Of a stretch of 64,000 bases of DNA, positions 1 through 12,400 are shown in pieces (within the stretch, counting starts at the first letter, position 1; each line of letters opens with the position of its first letter). The position numbers were made by a program, and so were the translations under genes. The DNA is from Capsaspora owczarzaki ATCC 30864 (taxonomy: Eukaryota; Opisthokonta; Filasterea), in assembly GCF_000151315.2 (NCBI RefSeq), contig NW_011887292.1, positions 599,534 to 663,533 of the forward strand, read 5' to 3'. The notes under the pieces were generated by a model, which saw only the letters and a list, made by a program, of their open reading frames with translations, was not told where the DNA came from and did no database searches.

Positions 1-178
1 CGGAACGCAGCTCGCCGTTTCGCAGCAAAAATCGTGCGCCCTGCGAGAGGTCAAAGTCCTCGAGGTTGGTAAAGTCGACCAGATCGCGCAGCTCGGCCTG
101 GTCGATGGTGACTGCCTTGCCGCCCTTCTTGGGCGCTCCCAAGTTTGCGACAGACGCCTTCTTGGACAGGGAAGCCAT
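1..178 (-). CDS. 5' end of an unidentified gene, truncated by the window edge
   Basis: An open frame begins with ATG at 178 and runs leftward off the window, giving 59 residues. It starts MASLSKKASVANLGAPKK and is followed by an acidic segment containing LRDLVDFTNLEDFDLSQG. Codon use (GAC, CTC, GGC, AAG) matches the other genes here, and the run to the edge has no stop. The start is the first ATG after an untranslated G/A-rich stretch. I do not recognise the family. The Lys/Gly-rich head followed by a helical acidic stretch allows no functional call, and the rest of the gene lies outside the window. Confidence 0.55.
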   Translation of the reverse strand, partial: MASLSKKASVANLGAPKKGGKAVTIDQAELRDLVDFTNLEDFDLSQGARFLLRNGELRS

Positions 179-1984
179 GTTTTGGGGGAGGGAGGGGGGG
201 GGAAGTTGTTGAGCTATGAGAGAGAGAGGGAGACGGTGAAGTGAAGGGAGAAACAAAAAAAAAACAGTGAGCAAAGTTAACAGTGAATGGAAGTCATGTC
301 CAAAGAAGAAGACAACCAAGTGTGAAAGGGGGAAAAACAAACGCTGTGTGTTAGGAAAGGAAAAGTGATGATGGGAGGCAGAGGGCGTCTGAGTGCGAAC
401 AGAGTGCTCATCGTAGCCAGTCGAAGATTTAGACAGTTTAGACAGTGGAAGGGACACGCCAAAAAAAAAAAAAAAAAAAAAAATACCAATCTTAATGGAA
501 AACAAAAGAAAAAAAAAACTCCAATAAATACAAAAAAATAGAAATAATAATAATTCGATTTTTTTTGTGTGTGTGTAGTTGCGGCTTTTTGTGTTTGGGT
601 TTGTTGTTTGTTGTGTGAAGGGGGGGGTTGGAGCTGGGTGACAAAGAGGCAAGTACAAGGAAATGGAAGTGGGAGGAGCAGTGAGGGGGAGGGAGGAGAA
701 GGCACAGAGGTTGAAGCGCGAGAGTGGGTAACAAACAAATAAGAATAGTAAAAATAATAAAAATAATAAAAATAATAATAAAAAATAATAGGGAAGATGG
801 CGTTGACGCTCGCGACCGTGACAGATGCGTGCCAGGTGAGGAGGCGCCCACAGTGCTTGTTGCACCACTGATCAAGCTGGGTAACAGAGTAGCACAGTAA
901 CACGGGGGGGGGACGGTCGAAAGGGCATCGGCATAGAGCCAGCAGATTTTTGACTCGCAAAAACAATAATGATCAAAAAAATAATAAGAGAAAAAAAAAG
1001 AGAAAAAAAATACATCAAATAAATAAAAGTGATGATGCGAAGCGTTCCGTTGACCAAGTGTGCGGCCAATGGCCAGAGCGAGCTCACACAGCCACCAACC
1101 CAGCAGGTTGCAAGACGCAAAGCCAGACACTGGATCAGTCGCGGTCGCAGGAGGCGGCAGACGCGTCGAGATGGCCAGCGAACAAGCTGATCCCGACTAT
1201 TGTGTGTTTTTTGTGTTTTTTTTTTTGTTTTTTTTTTTTGGTTTTTTTTTTTTTGGGCACAGAATTCTTCTCCCTGTTGTGAAGTGGAGAACTCGACCCC
1301 CCCCCCCCGCCCGCCCCTTCTGCACGCCCGTCTCCCATCTCTCCCATCTCCCTTCATCGATGATTCGCTTAGAGGCGTCGTCCTTCCACTCGCTCGGAAT
1401 TGTCAACAGAGGAGGAGAGCAAAACAACGACATGAAAAAAGCGAAAACTTACAAAAAAAAAAAAAAAAAAAAAGAGAAAAGAAACCAAAAAAAAAAAAAA
1501 AAAAGAATGAACTGATTGTCAAGTTGTGCAACACAAAGTGGCGAATGCCAGCTGTGTTGCTCGTGCACTGTGTCAGAGCACTTGTAGATTTTTACAGTCA
1601 AAAGTAAGATCTAGGCGAGGGCGCGAGGGGGGGGCGGGTGAATTGTTCAACCGAAAGCGAAATCTCCTGAAAAAAGCGCGCTTGCACCTTTTGGAACAGA
1701 TTTGGGATTCTGAGAGACAACATGAAAGCAACCAGTCATAGACTTCAGTAGAACAGCACCATGGCCTGAATACCACTACCGCCCTCGATGCACTGTTGGC
1801 CTTATGCTCGGCGTTCTGTGATTGTGAACTTTCTTCAGCCAGTTCAAAACAAACTGTGCACTGATTGTTCACGCTCTTCGCCATCCTCCCTCGATAAACA
1901 ACGATGAAGAAATCACGCAGTCATCAAGGCGGATGATGGTTCATTTACAAAACAGCGTGTGCCGGGGCATCAAAGGCAACTTCT
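179..1984. other. Intergenic region of low-complexity sequence
   Basis: This 1.8 kb lies between the start of the left-edge gene and the 3' end of the GPCR gene. It holds long A and T runs (around 461-482, 1207-1256 and 1451-1504), a C run near 1299-1309 and AAT-type short repeats near 750-790. The open frames here are made of poly-Phe, poly-Lys or poly-Tyr from these runs and show no domain. The right end presumably carries the GPCR 3' UTR and the left end the promoter of the edge gene. No RNA gene was recognised. Confidence 0.5.
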
Positions 1985-3766
1985 TCATCGGTTCATCAGC
2001 GGGGTCCGATCGTGGAGTCCGCGCGATTCGTCCTGTGCGCTATCGCTCTTGGTGCCAAATAACAAGCTGCGGTACAGCTTGACCATGTGGCGAGTGCATC
2101 CGAACAGCAATAATAGAAGTGTGCCTTGGAAGGTGACGCTAAACAAGTACATCCAGTTCAGTGCGAACGAGGGCGAGAGCTTGTGCTCGTACTGATAAAG
2201 ACGTGCCGCAAAGCCAAACGGAGCGCAGAGCATGAACATGACTCCGTAAATCAGCAGACGAATCTACGCAACCATTGGACAAGCCAGTTTGAGTCAGTGG
2301 TGCAACAACACTGAAACAAACAAAAATCCCAAAACTCGACATGCACATACAACGCTCTTCAAAGAAATGTTTCTTCGGCGCTTGAGAATTTGTTGAATCG
2401 CCCTGATCGTGATGAGCGTCAGCTTTTTGCCAAATCACCAGAACGCAAAACGAAAACCAAGCACCGACAGCAGCGGCAATCGCTCACCGCATCACTTGGA
2501 CCAGCATGACCAAGCCGAAGAGCCAGATAATTATGAGTGGCAGGTAGGATACGACCAGATGCCACAATTGTGTGCGGTTGGTGGTAATGTCCGTCATACA
2601 CCTTTGAAGAGGCAAACACAGAGCGAAAACAAACAGACAAACGACAAAATAAAAGATGAGAACTCGCGCATGATCAGGCTCATATCAACAGTAAACGTTG
2701 TGCGTGCTGAGAGACCATACCAAGGCCCTGACGGTCCGATTGTGCTTTGTGTAAAGGTGACGATGCACACAATCAGCGCGCTGCCCCATGCAAGCAAATG
2801 GTAGTAGCGCTCGAATCGTTCGCCGTCGTTCTTCTCCATGCACAGCATTCGGTGCAAGTTGAACACTATACATGCAAACCATGTGAAGCCCGACTGAAAG
2901 CCAAAGATTAATCCTGCATCAAAAACAACAAAAAAACCAAAACAATCATCAGTTGAAAAAACACAACCAAGCGAAACAACTCGGGCCTCCTGTCGTTCCT
3001 GCAATAGCACATGCATGCTCTTTACCAATGCTTTGTACGTGACACAACATGTCATCGTCATATATTCCTGGCAGTCCCTTGAAGGCGCTCATCAAAGCGC
3101 TCACGTCGGAAATCGTCACTGCAATACAAAGATAGGCAATCATTCTGTCGGAAAGGCCATACACATCCAAATGACACCAAACAAATGAGCAACGATCGTG
3201 TAGTGTCAATCAATGTCAAACTCAACCGGCGTCTGAGAGATGCGAGAAATGTCAGAATCTGCAGTGTTGTTGGCCATTTGCGCCGCGAAATCCCTTCCAG
3301 TTCGGACTTTGTTGCTCGCTTTGCTCCAGCAACATCTAACACACCAATCGTCCTCGCGCATCTCAGCTCTGTGAGTGACAGCGATACAATGATGACGGTG
3401 GGAACGCTCCGGCAGAAGCAACCCATTTGTTTTCCCAAGCAACAGCGACCCAGCTCTCTGCCGCCCGGTCAGTGGGGCGCTGGATGCAACTGGCCTGTCG
3501 TGCACTAGTTGCTCACTCATGTCGCCAAATACGTCCCCTCAGCGGGGCCCCGTTGTCGACGAGATGCAAAGTCTGAACGGTGAACTCGTGTGTACAACAA
3601 CAGCAACCACACACCTTGCGGGGAAGACGCGCAGCTCTGGGAAGAGACACGCCGAGACCAGCAAGAAGAGGGTGCCGAACAAGGACGGAATGCCCGTTGC
3701 AAAGATTGTGATGGAGAACTGGTCGAGCTCCTCTGGCGTCCACGGTACATGGGCGTCGTTCAGCAT
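1985..3766 (-). CDS. cAMP-receptor-like (Dictyostelium cAR/CRL type) seven-helix GPCR
   Basis: Six exons on the minus strand: 3615-3766, 3026-3144, 2721-2913, 2488-2601, 2351-2402 and 1985-2263. All have GT-AG borders and matching phases, giving 302 residues. Exon 1 holds TM1 and ends in LFPELRVFPAR, followed by MIAYLCIAVTISDV (TM2), the order typical of the slime-mould cAMP receptor family. A Cys follows TM2 and a second sits in WC before TM5, consistent with the conserved extracellular disulfide. TM3-TM4 are around GFTWFACIVFNLHRM and YHLLAWGSALIVC, TM5 is LVVSYLPLIIIWLFG, TM6 is RLLIYGVMFMLCAPFG and TM7 is NWMYLFSVTFQGTLLLL, then a short tail. The start is the first ATG before TM1, with no signal peptide. 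The ligand is unknown; cAMP binding should not be assumed. The 470-nt first intron is long for this region. Confidence 0.85.
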
Positions 3767-4010
3767 GATTACTATTATTAAAATATAAAAATCGGAAAAA
3801 TCGGAAAAAAAAAAAAAAAAAGATTGATCAATGTCAATTGCCATCCTCCTTCAAAGATCTGCTACAACCATGATAGATCTATGATGAGAGACAAATATCA
3901 ATGAAAAAGTTTCAGAATCCACATCCATCTCAAATGTCGATCATTCGTTTTTTTTTTTTTTCGTTTTTTTTTTTTTTTTTGAATCCTTTCTCGTTTTTTG
4001 TTTCAGAACA
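3767..4010. promoter_or_regulatory. Divergent promoter region, GPCR / condensin-2 H2
   Basis: A 244-bp spacer separates two head-to-head start codons and must contain both promoters and 5' UTRs. It holds a poly-A run near 3805-3822 and poly-T runs near 3951-3980. A strong 3' splice site (tttcag, ending at 4006) lies 4 nt before the NCAPH2 ATG, suggesting a 5'-UTR intron for that gene. No TATA box is evident. Confidence 0.45.
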
Positions 4011-4572
4011 ATGCCGGCTTCGCGTTCGCGCTCGTCGCAGTCAGCGTCATCGTCGGCGGCCGCGGCAGCCTCACAACCAGCCGCAAATGCGTCGTCAGCA
4101 CGAACCCATGACAGTGATTCCGTCGAGCACTCGGACCAGCGCGAGTCTCGCTTTGGTCACCTTCTGCAGCCCATTCAGGACTTGACCAAAAATTGGAACA
4201 TTGACATTGCCAGCGAGCTCAACGACTACCTGAACGAGGTGCGGCCTCCGCCACCCCCCCACCCCACTTCCTCATTCAATCGCAAGACCGCATCGTTTTG
4301 TTCGGGGAGCGAGGAGCGGTGGTGCATGTCAGGAGTGGTGGTTGCGAGTTTTGCAAGATTCGCTCCGACATGAGCCGACACTGCATGCTCTCGACCCCCC
4401 CCCCTGCCCCGCTCCGTCCCCAGTGTCATATCACTGTCGCAGTGCGCTCTTGCCACATACGGACTGTTTTCATTGCAGCTGGAGCGAGCAACGTCATTCT
4501 GTTACCATGTTCAACAGCATCCAAAAACAAAAAGCTGCCAAACTGTTTTTATTCAAACCGTTTCGAATTGGC

Positions 4573-4603
<31 letters not shown>

Positions 4604-7364
4604 GTGATTTTGTTTCAATTTACACCCTGCGCTTTTGTTTCTCGCTCCCTGCTCCGCTCGCGTTGTCCAATACGCGTCTCTTCACTCCTGACAAAAACAC
4701 CCTTCTTCTTTGCTCATGCTTTGTGTGTGTGTTTGTTGGTTGGCAGATTGAACACATTAGCGTGTCGTTCGACCAGGGCATCACAACGCTCAACTTTGCC
4801 GAAGCCGCACTGCTCATTCAGGGCTCGGCATGCATCTACAGCAAGAAAGTCGAGTACTTGTATGCGCTCGTGTACCAAGTGCTGGAAATGGTTGCCAACC
4901 GCCGCAAGGCCATTCAAAAGCAGGCCACGTCCATCAGCGCGGAAGGCAAGGACGACGACGCCCAGTTTGAGGACGAGGACGAGTACGTTTCACAGTCTGC
5001 GAAGCGTTTTGTTTGAGTGTTGCTTTGTTTTCAAAAAGCAGCATGCCACTCACTGATGTTTCGCGTTTGTCTCTCTGGTGCCATCGCTGGTCCAGCTTCC
5101 TCGAACTTGATGATCTCAAGGAGAGCAACAACATTGATTTGGCCGACGACGAGTTTGATCAACTGTCGTCTGAGCCAAAAGACGGCGGCGCCTCCATTCA
5201 ACTGATTGCTCGAACTCCGCTGGCATTGATTCCACTGAGCGACAAGGAGAAGGATGGCGTCACGTTGTTTGCTGCGAATGGCGAGCCGTTGGGCAGTCGA
5301 TGCGACTTCCGCATGAACACATCGTTGATGCACTCGTCTGGAGCACTCCTTCTGGACCTCGGCGAGCGATTCCGGGTGGAGGAGCTTCAGACACGCTCTC
5401 AGCAATCACAGAGCCAACCTCAACAGCAGCCAACACAGCAACCGAGCGTCGACCAGCTTGCATCGGCTCTCGCTGCCATGCCAAACAAACCCATTCCCGA
5501 GTCCAACGATGACCAAAACGACGGTGTCCACGACTGGCACTATGACGACGACGATGATGATGATGGCCCTATGGCAGACGATGACGATGGCCTCCATGAT
5601 CCCACTGACGTGTTTAGCACCCAAAACGTGCTGACGGAGGTTGCGGCTGCAAATGGGGATGCGTTGAAACCTGCATCGGCCGCCAGTGCTCTGCCAGAAC
5701 GCATGACTACGCGGAAAATGGTGGCAGCAGTGGCAGAAGCTGTGCGCAACGGGTCCTCCGCTGCACTCGCCGCCTTTGTGGATCCCTGGGCGCCACTGGA
5801 TCCGCACTTGCCAAACAAGGCCCTAGAGAAGCCTTTCAAAAAGGGCAAGACGTTCCGCATTCCGGCTTGCTTGAAGGAGAGCAAGTCAGGTTCGGATGCG
5901 TTCGCAACGGTCACCGCCCCGCTCATTCCCATCAGCGCATTCTGCGCGGGCGTGGCCAACACCCACAAACCCGTCCCAACAAACAAGCTGAAGGGCCTAA
6001 CCTTCTCGGATCTAGACTACTTGTACTGGCCAGAACAAAAGCGACGAGAGTCGCAACGCAAGCAGGACAAGCAGCGCTTGATGAGCCGATTGCTGATGAC
6101 CGCCAAGGGCCGGCGATTAGTGCGCCGCGATGGTTGGGATGCCGTCGAGTCGCCCTTCCTGGCGTCGGACAGCATGCAGGACGCGCAGGCAGACATGGCT
6201 GCGACCGACACACTTCGTCAAAGCAACAATCTGCTCAAGGACGGCGATGACGATATTTTCGGTGCTGGGCCCGGCTCGGATGTCGGGTACGATAACAATG
6301 ATAATGACGATGACGACGACAACAACAATGAGGATTTGGTCTACTGGGGTGACGATGGAGCGAACGATTCCAACAGTGACGCTCCGGCTCGAGTGACAAT
6401 GACTGATGCTGAAGCGGCCCTCTTCCGGGCTGGAGACGTGCAAGGCCAGCAACCGGTGGAAATCACCATGAGCTACGAAGAGCTTGTGCGCAACTATGTC
6501 GACAAGTTCTTGAAGAGCGCCGTCTTGTACGCTCAAGAAACCGCGCTGTCCAAGCGTGTCGCCGAGTGGGATGAGAAGATTCGACCATTTTTGCGCGAAC
6601 AGGTAGAATGAGGGGGGGTGGTTGTGGAATTGTCGTGATGAGGTGCGACGGAGTGTTGCGAACGATGCGCTGACTTGGATCATGTCGTTTGGTTGTTATT
6701 TTCAGGATGAACGTCCGCCATTCGATATGTTAGCCACAGGATCCGTCCTTATTCAAACTTTCAAGGAAATTCCTGCTGCTGGTGAGTTTTTGACCCGAGT
6801 CGGGGGTGTTTTGGGGACTGGTTGTGATTTTGTCAATGCACTGTTTGACTTTGATCGTGATCTCTTCGCAGCAAAAGAACCTGTTCCGTTTAGCAATGTT
6901 GTCTCCAACCACGAAGTGTTTGAAGTTTGCCGCATGTTTGTTTCATGCTTGCAACTGGTAAGTCATGTCCAGGCGTGAGCTGACTTTTGGATTTTTGCAA
7001 GGCCTCACCACCGATTGCCCCTCACATACACAACCCACTTGAATGGTACCAGGCCAACCAAGGTAACGTTGCAATTTCGCGCGACCAACTCGACCCGGAC
7101 ACGGGAATGCGCGTCAAGTTCCTCCACGGCAATGCCGTATACAACTTTACTGGCGAGTCGGAAGATGCGCCCGAGTCTCAATCACAAAGGACGGAGGTAG
7201 CTGCTCCCAATCTAGCCGCTTCCCCTGAAAATGCCACCACATCCAGCAGGACAAGCAAGGCGACCAAGTCGGCCAAATCCTCCTCCAAAGCTACTGAACC
7301 CATGGAAAAGCCGACCAAGGCTGTCGCACTCGGCAAAAAGCGCGGTGCAACAGCAATCGCCTAA
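4011..7364 (+). CDS. NCAPH2: Condensin-2 complex subunit H2 (kleisin)
   Basis: Six exons: 4011-4238, 4747-4982, 5096-6602, 6706-6781, 6872-6957 and 7002-7364. All phases agree, giving 831 residues. NCAPH2 is the kleisin of condensin II, bridging SMC2/SMC4 and the HEAT subunits in chromosome compaction. The N-terminal signature is clear: [20 protein letters not shown], then [20 protein letters not shown] and [20 protein letters not shown], all close to animal H2. FLELDDL and [19 protein letters not shown] follow. The C-terminal part, with [28 protein letters not shown] and [15 protein letters not shown], is the winged-helix end that binds SMC. The protein is longer than the human one (about 605 residues) because of Asp/Asn-rich inserts (5541-5600, 6283-6370) and a Ser/Lys-rich tail. 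The first intron is 508 nt and T-rich. The family call is firm; exact borders rest on splice-site inspection. Confidence 0.93.
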
Positions 7365-7664
7365 AACGGATTCTTGTGATTTCACGGAGAGCAGGCAGAG
7401 TTTTGATGTCAGGTGCTGCTCTTGTGTGTTGTTATGGTTGCTGTTGTTGTTGTTGCTGCTGCTGTGCTTGTTGTTGCGATTTTGGGTTGATTGGCAATGT
7501 TTGCCGAGGATTGAAAGACGGCTGTCGATTGCATGTTCATATAAAGAAACAGGAAATGAAAACCAAAATTGTGTTTGCCAGACTCGTGCAAGTTTTCTCT
7601 GTGTGAGGACTCAAAGGGGATGGTGGAGATTTCTACAGTACAATTGCGGGGCAGCATGAATATT

Positions 7665-8831
7665 CTATTCGTCCCAGGCGGCTTGTTTTTGCTGCTGCTG
7701 TTGAAGGAAATCTTGTCGTTTTGCTGTGTGTTCCAAAAGTACAAAAAAGCACCATTAAAAAAAAAGGAGATCGAGAAGGCAGCAAAACAAAAAAAACAGT
7801 GAACGCTGGAAACCCACGAACCGCACACAGTCCAGAAGCAAGAACAAACTCGTCTCTACCTTTGCGCTGCTGCTCGGCTTCCTTGTCACGCTGCCGCTCC
7901 TCGGGAGTGCGTATCCGTTGGGGCACGCCAATAACGTTGGCAATGAGTCGCTTCGCAACAGTAGCATCTTTTTCTGGCCGTAGTGGCAACGCAGCTCGAT
8001 CCGGGAACAGGCTTCCTGCACCAACGAGAACGAACAAAAGAAATAGAGAAGATGAGTTGGGTCAAACGCCAAGCATTGAAGCATTTGTGACAAAACAAAA
8101 ACAAAACATACGAATGTGCTGCGCTGTCTTTGGATCGGATTTGCTGATGGGTCGCAGTTTGACCGTGGAATGGGCAAAGTTTGCCAGTATTTGTTCCACT
8201 GTTTTTTCGTTTGATTGTTTTTTTTCCAAGCACGCATGTAGGGTGAGACAGGACGGACTTGACTGCGGGCGAAAACTACACAGTGAAGTGCCCACACAAA
8301 CCTGCATATGGCGTTGAAAATACTACGAATGCCTGAGTGTCTGAAAACCACTTGATATGCGAGTGATTGTACGGTCCAACAAGCCGTTCAAGGTCGGCTG
8401 TCTTGAAGTGCTCGGGGATGCAATAGAGCTCGAGAATCGAGTCGTGTTGGACTGCCAAGCCAACAGAAAACAGAAAGCACTCAAAGTCAACAAAAACCGG
8501 GATTTCCCTGCAAGTCCGAGTCACGACTTGGTGACTCACCTGGCTTGGCTTGGGCAGCGCCAGACATCATGTCAAGCAGCTCGCTCTTCATTGCTGGCAT
8601 GGCAAAGGCGTCGGCGCTGTGGTTGTCGTCGTCCGGCCAAGCGGCAGTGCTGTTACTGCTGCTGTTACTGCTGCTGCTGCTGCTCGTGGCATGTGATTGA
8701 CTGGCGCTGGTCTTGGAAGTGCTGCTGCTCTTGGCAGGCTGCTGCTGCGGCTGCTTCTGCTGCTGCGGTGGAGGCGTCGCTGTCGTCTCGTCGTCCAGCA
8801 CACTCTCCCAGTCGTCCGCGACGTCACTCAT
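7665..8831 (-). CDS. R3HCC1/R3HCC1L-like protein with degenerate RRM
   Basis: Five minus-strand exons: 8540-8831, 8302-8451, 8198-8112, 7860-8015 and 7665-7723. All phases match, giving 247 residues. Residues 1-97 are acidic and low in complexity (MSDVADDWESVLDDE, then Gln and Ser runs). Exons 2-3 encode an RRM-like fold with ILELYCIPEHFKTADLERLV, HIKWFSDTQAFVVFSTPYA and HSTVKLRPISKSDPKTAQ. This matches my recollection of the C-terminal domain of human R3HCC1L (ELYDFP, FKTEDLL, IKWVDDTHALGVF, VKIRPLSQ). ATVAKRLIANVIGV and a charged helix (EERQRDKEAEQQRK) follow, also as in that family. No R3H domain is present, as in R3HCC1L. Exon 3 was placed by phase and similarity because several nearby AGs could serve as acceptor. 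The function is poorly known; R3HCC1L has been linked to exon-junction-complex binding, which this sequence neither proves nor excludes. Confidence 0.75.
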
Positions 8832-9046
8832 TTTTCTTAGACTGCCCTGATGGCAACCATCATGATCAAGCCAAATCATGAATCTCATCTCAAAATCCAA
8901 ATCCACTCCAGACGTATTCACAACGACGACAAAAGTCATATTCACTATTGAATTCGTCAAGTCTTTTTGAATCAAGTTCTGATTCAGTCTTTTTGTGTTT
9001 GGCGCGCAAAATCGCGACAACAAGGGCAACGTCGATCAAGCACAGA
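8832..9046. promoter_or_regulatory. Divergent promoter, R3HCC1L-like / SNF2-RING
   Basis: A 215-bp spacer between two head-to-head start codons is the only space for both promoters. It is moderately AT-rich. The SNF2-RING frame is open upstream of 9047 but contains no ATG there, so 9047 (MPPKRKT) is the start. Confidence 0.45.
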
Positions 9047-9430
9047 ATGCCGCCCAAGCGCAAAACAACGGCGAACGCAGTGGCGTCTGCTGCTGAGCCA
9101 GAGGCTGTGCCGATGGACGTCGCTCCTGCCGTGGCGCCTGCTGCCGTAGTGGTGGCTCCGACCATGAGACGGACGCGATCATCGACCGCTCAGGCGCAGT
9201 CTCAGTCGCAGCCAGCGCCACCCCTAGCGACCCCCGCGGTGTCAGCAACCGAAGCAAGACAGACACGCCAGACCCTGAAGCGGGCGGCGAGCTCGAGTGC
9301 GGCATCCAATGCTGCTCCTGCTCCGACGACTCGCTCAACGACGACGACGCTGAACGACGACGCCGAAGCGACCCAAGCGGGCCTCCGCCCCATCGACCTG
9401 ACGCGGCAAGCAACCGCGAGTGTGCCGTCG

Positions 9431-9462
<32 letters not shown>

Positions 9463-12400
9463 CTTGATGCTGGGGTCGTCCTCGGGCGCTGGGAACAGCC
9501 GTCGTGAAACAAAGATTTTGGCGGGAAGACCCCCAAACACAACCGCTGCTGCAGACAACGGCGACATTGTCATTCTCGACTCGCCTCCCGCCTCTCCAGT
9601 TGCGCGTGCTGGTCTGAGCACGAGTTCCGGCAGGGCGGGCCCGAGCACCAGCGAAGCCAGCGCCAGGGCAAGTTCGAGTTTGCCGATGCCGACAGCCACG
9701 GCCAGCACTACGGTCAGCCAGCTGCGCTCGTACTCGTCCAGCACCTCGGCTCCGGCAGCTCAGTGGTCAAGCCACCCGCCTCCTACATTGTCGTCCGCGG
9801 CTCGAGCACCGACATTCTCGAGCCAGCCGCGTCCCAATGAACAAAAGCCAAAGCCCGCACTCCAGTTTCCGTCGTCAAGCGAAGAAAATGCGGCCGACAG
9901 TTCAAACCTGGTGTACGACCTCACGCAGCCAGGCAGCTCTGGGCCACTGGGTGTGATGCGCGCGCTGACACCCGCAGAACGCCAACTGCTGCAACCTGCA
10001 AAGAAGCAAATTTCACTCGGAACGGATTTGCACGCCACCGCAGCTTCCACCACAGATCCCTATGACGCCATGGCAATACAGCGCAGGAATGAAGAGGCTG
10101 CTGCTGTTGTTCGGCGAACGTTGCGACCATTTGGTAAAAGTTTCACTTTCTGAGTCGCGGCCGTTGTCACCATACGCTCTACTGACTTTTTGCTTTGCCT
10201 TTGACAGACGAGGGCTCCTCTGATGACGAAGATGCAGACCCGAGCTACTCGAGCTACCCGACGCGAGAGGCTATTACTGATACGGATGCTGTGAATTTGG
10301 CCGAGATGCTCAAAGAACTCGGAGAAAATTCCGAGAAGCGGGTGGAGGTTGTTCCTGGTCTGAACGTGGAGCTTTATCCCCATCAGGTAATGGTAGAATG
10401 CCAGGCCTGATGCGTTCGTTACGCACATTGAACTGGGCAAAAGGGTTTCGTCCAATTGGCTCAGTCTGATTTTGCATCTCGCAGAAAATTGGTACGGCCT
10501 GGATGATTGCTCGCGAGAAGAAGGCACCGTTCGGTGGGCTTCTTGCTGACGAGCCTGGTCTTGGAAAGGTGAGTACCATGTGTGGTGGGGCATTTCCCGT
10601 GTCGTCGTGGATCTAACTTGGAACCACAACAAAAAAAACTCCTGGTTGTTGCTGTTGCAGACCCTACAATGCATCAGCACAATGCTCATCAATCGACCTC
10701 CTCCGCTGAAGGCCAATCCAAATGTGCGGCAGCCGATGCGCACGCTAGTGGTAGCCCCAATGGCGCTTGTCAGGCAATGGGAGGCTGAGATTCTCGGCAA
10801 AGTCGATTCCGGGCTGGAGCTCAAGGTGTATGTGTACCACGGAGCACATCGCAACCGTGATCCCTACTTTCTGGCATCGCAAGATGTCGTGCTGACCACA
10901 TATGCGTTAGTCGCGAATGAGGCGCCATTCCAGGACGAGTTTATGATCAACAAACGCTCGAGTCCCTTGTTCAAAGTTCGGTAAGCGTCCTTGCTGGAGA
11001 GCCGAGGCGTAGAGGAGTGACTTGGGTGCAGAGATTTGACACTCTCACTGGCTGTGTGGTTGACATTGAGTATAGCTGGTTTAGAGTGGTGCTCGATGAA
11101 GCGACCTGCATCAAAAATCGCGGTGCTGCAGTGTCCCAAGGTGAGCACATACCTTTTTCATAGATGTCTCAAGTCAAGCAATGCAACTAACTTGCTCGTC
11201 GTTGTTAATTTTTTTGTCTTGTTTACCAGCTGTGGCCAAACTGCACTATGAAAGGCAATGGTGCATATCTGGTACTCCCATTCAAAACTCGATCGAGGAT
11301 CTCTTCCCGCTCTTCCGATTTTTGAAATACGCCCCTTACGATCAGTACCACCGCTTCTGCTCTAGTAAGTGTGCTTGATTGGTTTGGTTTTGTCTGTCGT
11401 GTTCTGCTTCTGTGCTTCGTGTAGTGTGTCCGCTTTCCAACTGACCAATATCGTGCGTCCGACTTTAGGCTTCAACATTCGCAAAACGCTGCAGTTCTCC
11501 GCCAAGAACATTCAGCAACTCCAAGCCGTGATGGCCCCCATTTGCTTGCGCCGGTTGAAGAGTAGCATGATTGACGGGAAGCCGATTCTCAACCTGCCCC
11601 CGCGCACCGTCACTGTCTCTCGCCAACCCTTCTCGATGGAGGAGCTCGATTTCTACAACGCGCTTGAAAAGCGGTCTCAAGTGCGTTTCTCGCGCTACTT
11701 GCTCCGTGGCCAGGCCATGAACCACTACAGCAATCTGCTTCTCATGTTGCTGCACCTGCGACAAGCTTGCGACCATCCGCACCTCATCAGACCCGTGCGC
11801 GAGTTGGCCGAAATGCAGCATGTAGACCCCTCTCGCTACAACGCACTGATGCGCGAACAAGACGAACGTCACAACCGCGCCGTCCAACGGCAGCAAGAGG
11901 CGGAGGCCGCACAAACATCGACGCGACGCTCCCGTCGAACCCTCGGTGACATGGAGGACGACGACGACGACGATGATGATGATGATGACGAAGAGGAGAC
12001 TGTTGCTGGCGCGAGCTCGCGCGACCGAGGCAATGACCGCCCTGCAACGGGAGGCGTAGACAGCCTGCCCGCCGATGTGCGCAAACGTGTTCTCGAAGGC
12101 AACATTCAAACCGAATGCCCCATCTGCATGGACGTCGCGACAGGCGAGAACGAGGGCGTCATTTCCCGATGTGGTCACGTCTTTTGTCGCGCGTGCCTGG
12201 TGGCCTATCTCGAAAACGGGTTGCGAAGGAATGTCAACGACAAGGCGACGTGCCCGACCTGTCGCCAGCCAATCGACCAGCGGCAAGTGGTCCCTCTTGC
12301 TGCCATCCAGAAATCCATGAGTAAGAAGCCAAGCGCTGACGAGGAGCAGGGCGAAGGCGCCCTCGCCGACGACGACGAAGACGGTGACGACGAGATTGCC

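Noticed and set aside
277-1607. Overlapping frames of up to 229 codons at the left end
   Set aside because: All are translations of A/T homopolymers (poly-Phe, poly-Lys, Tyr-Phe runs).
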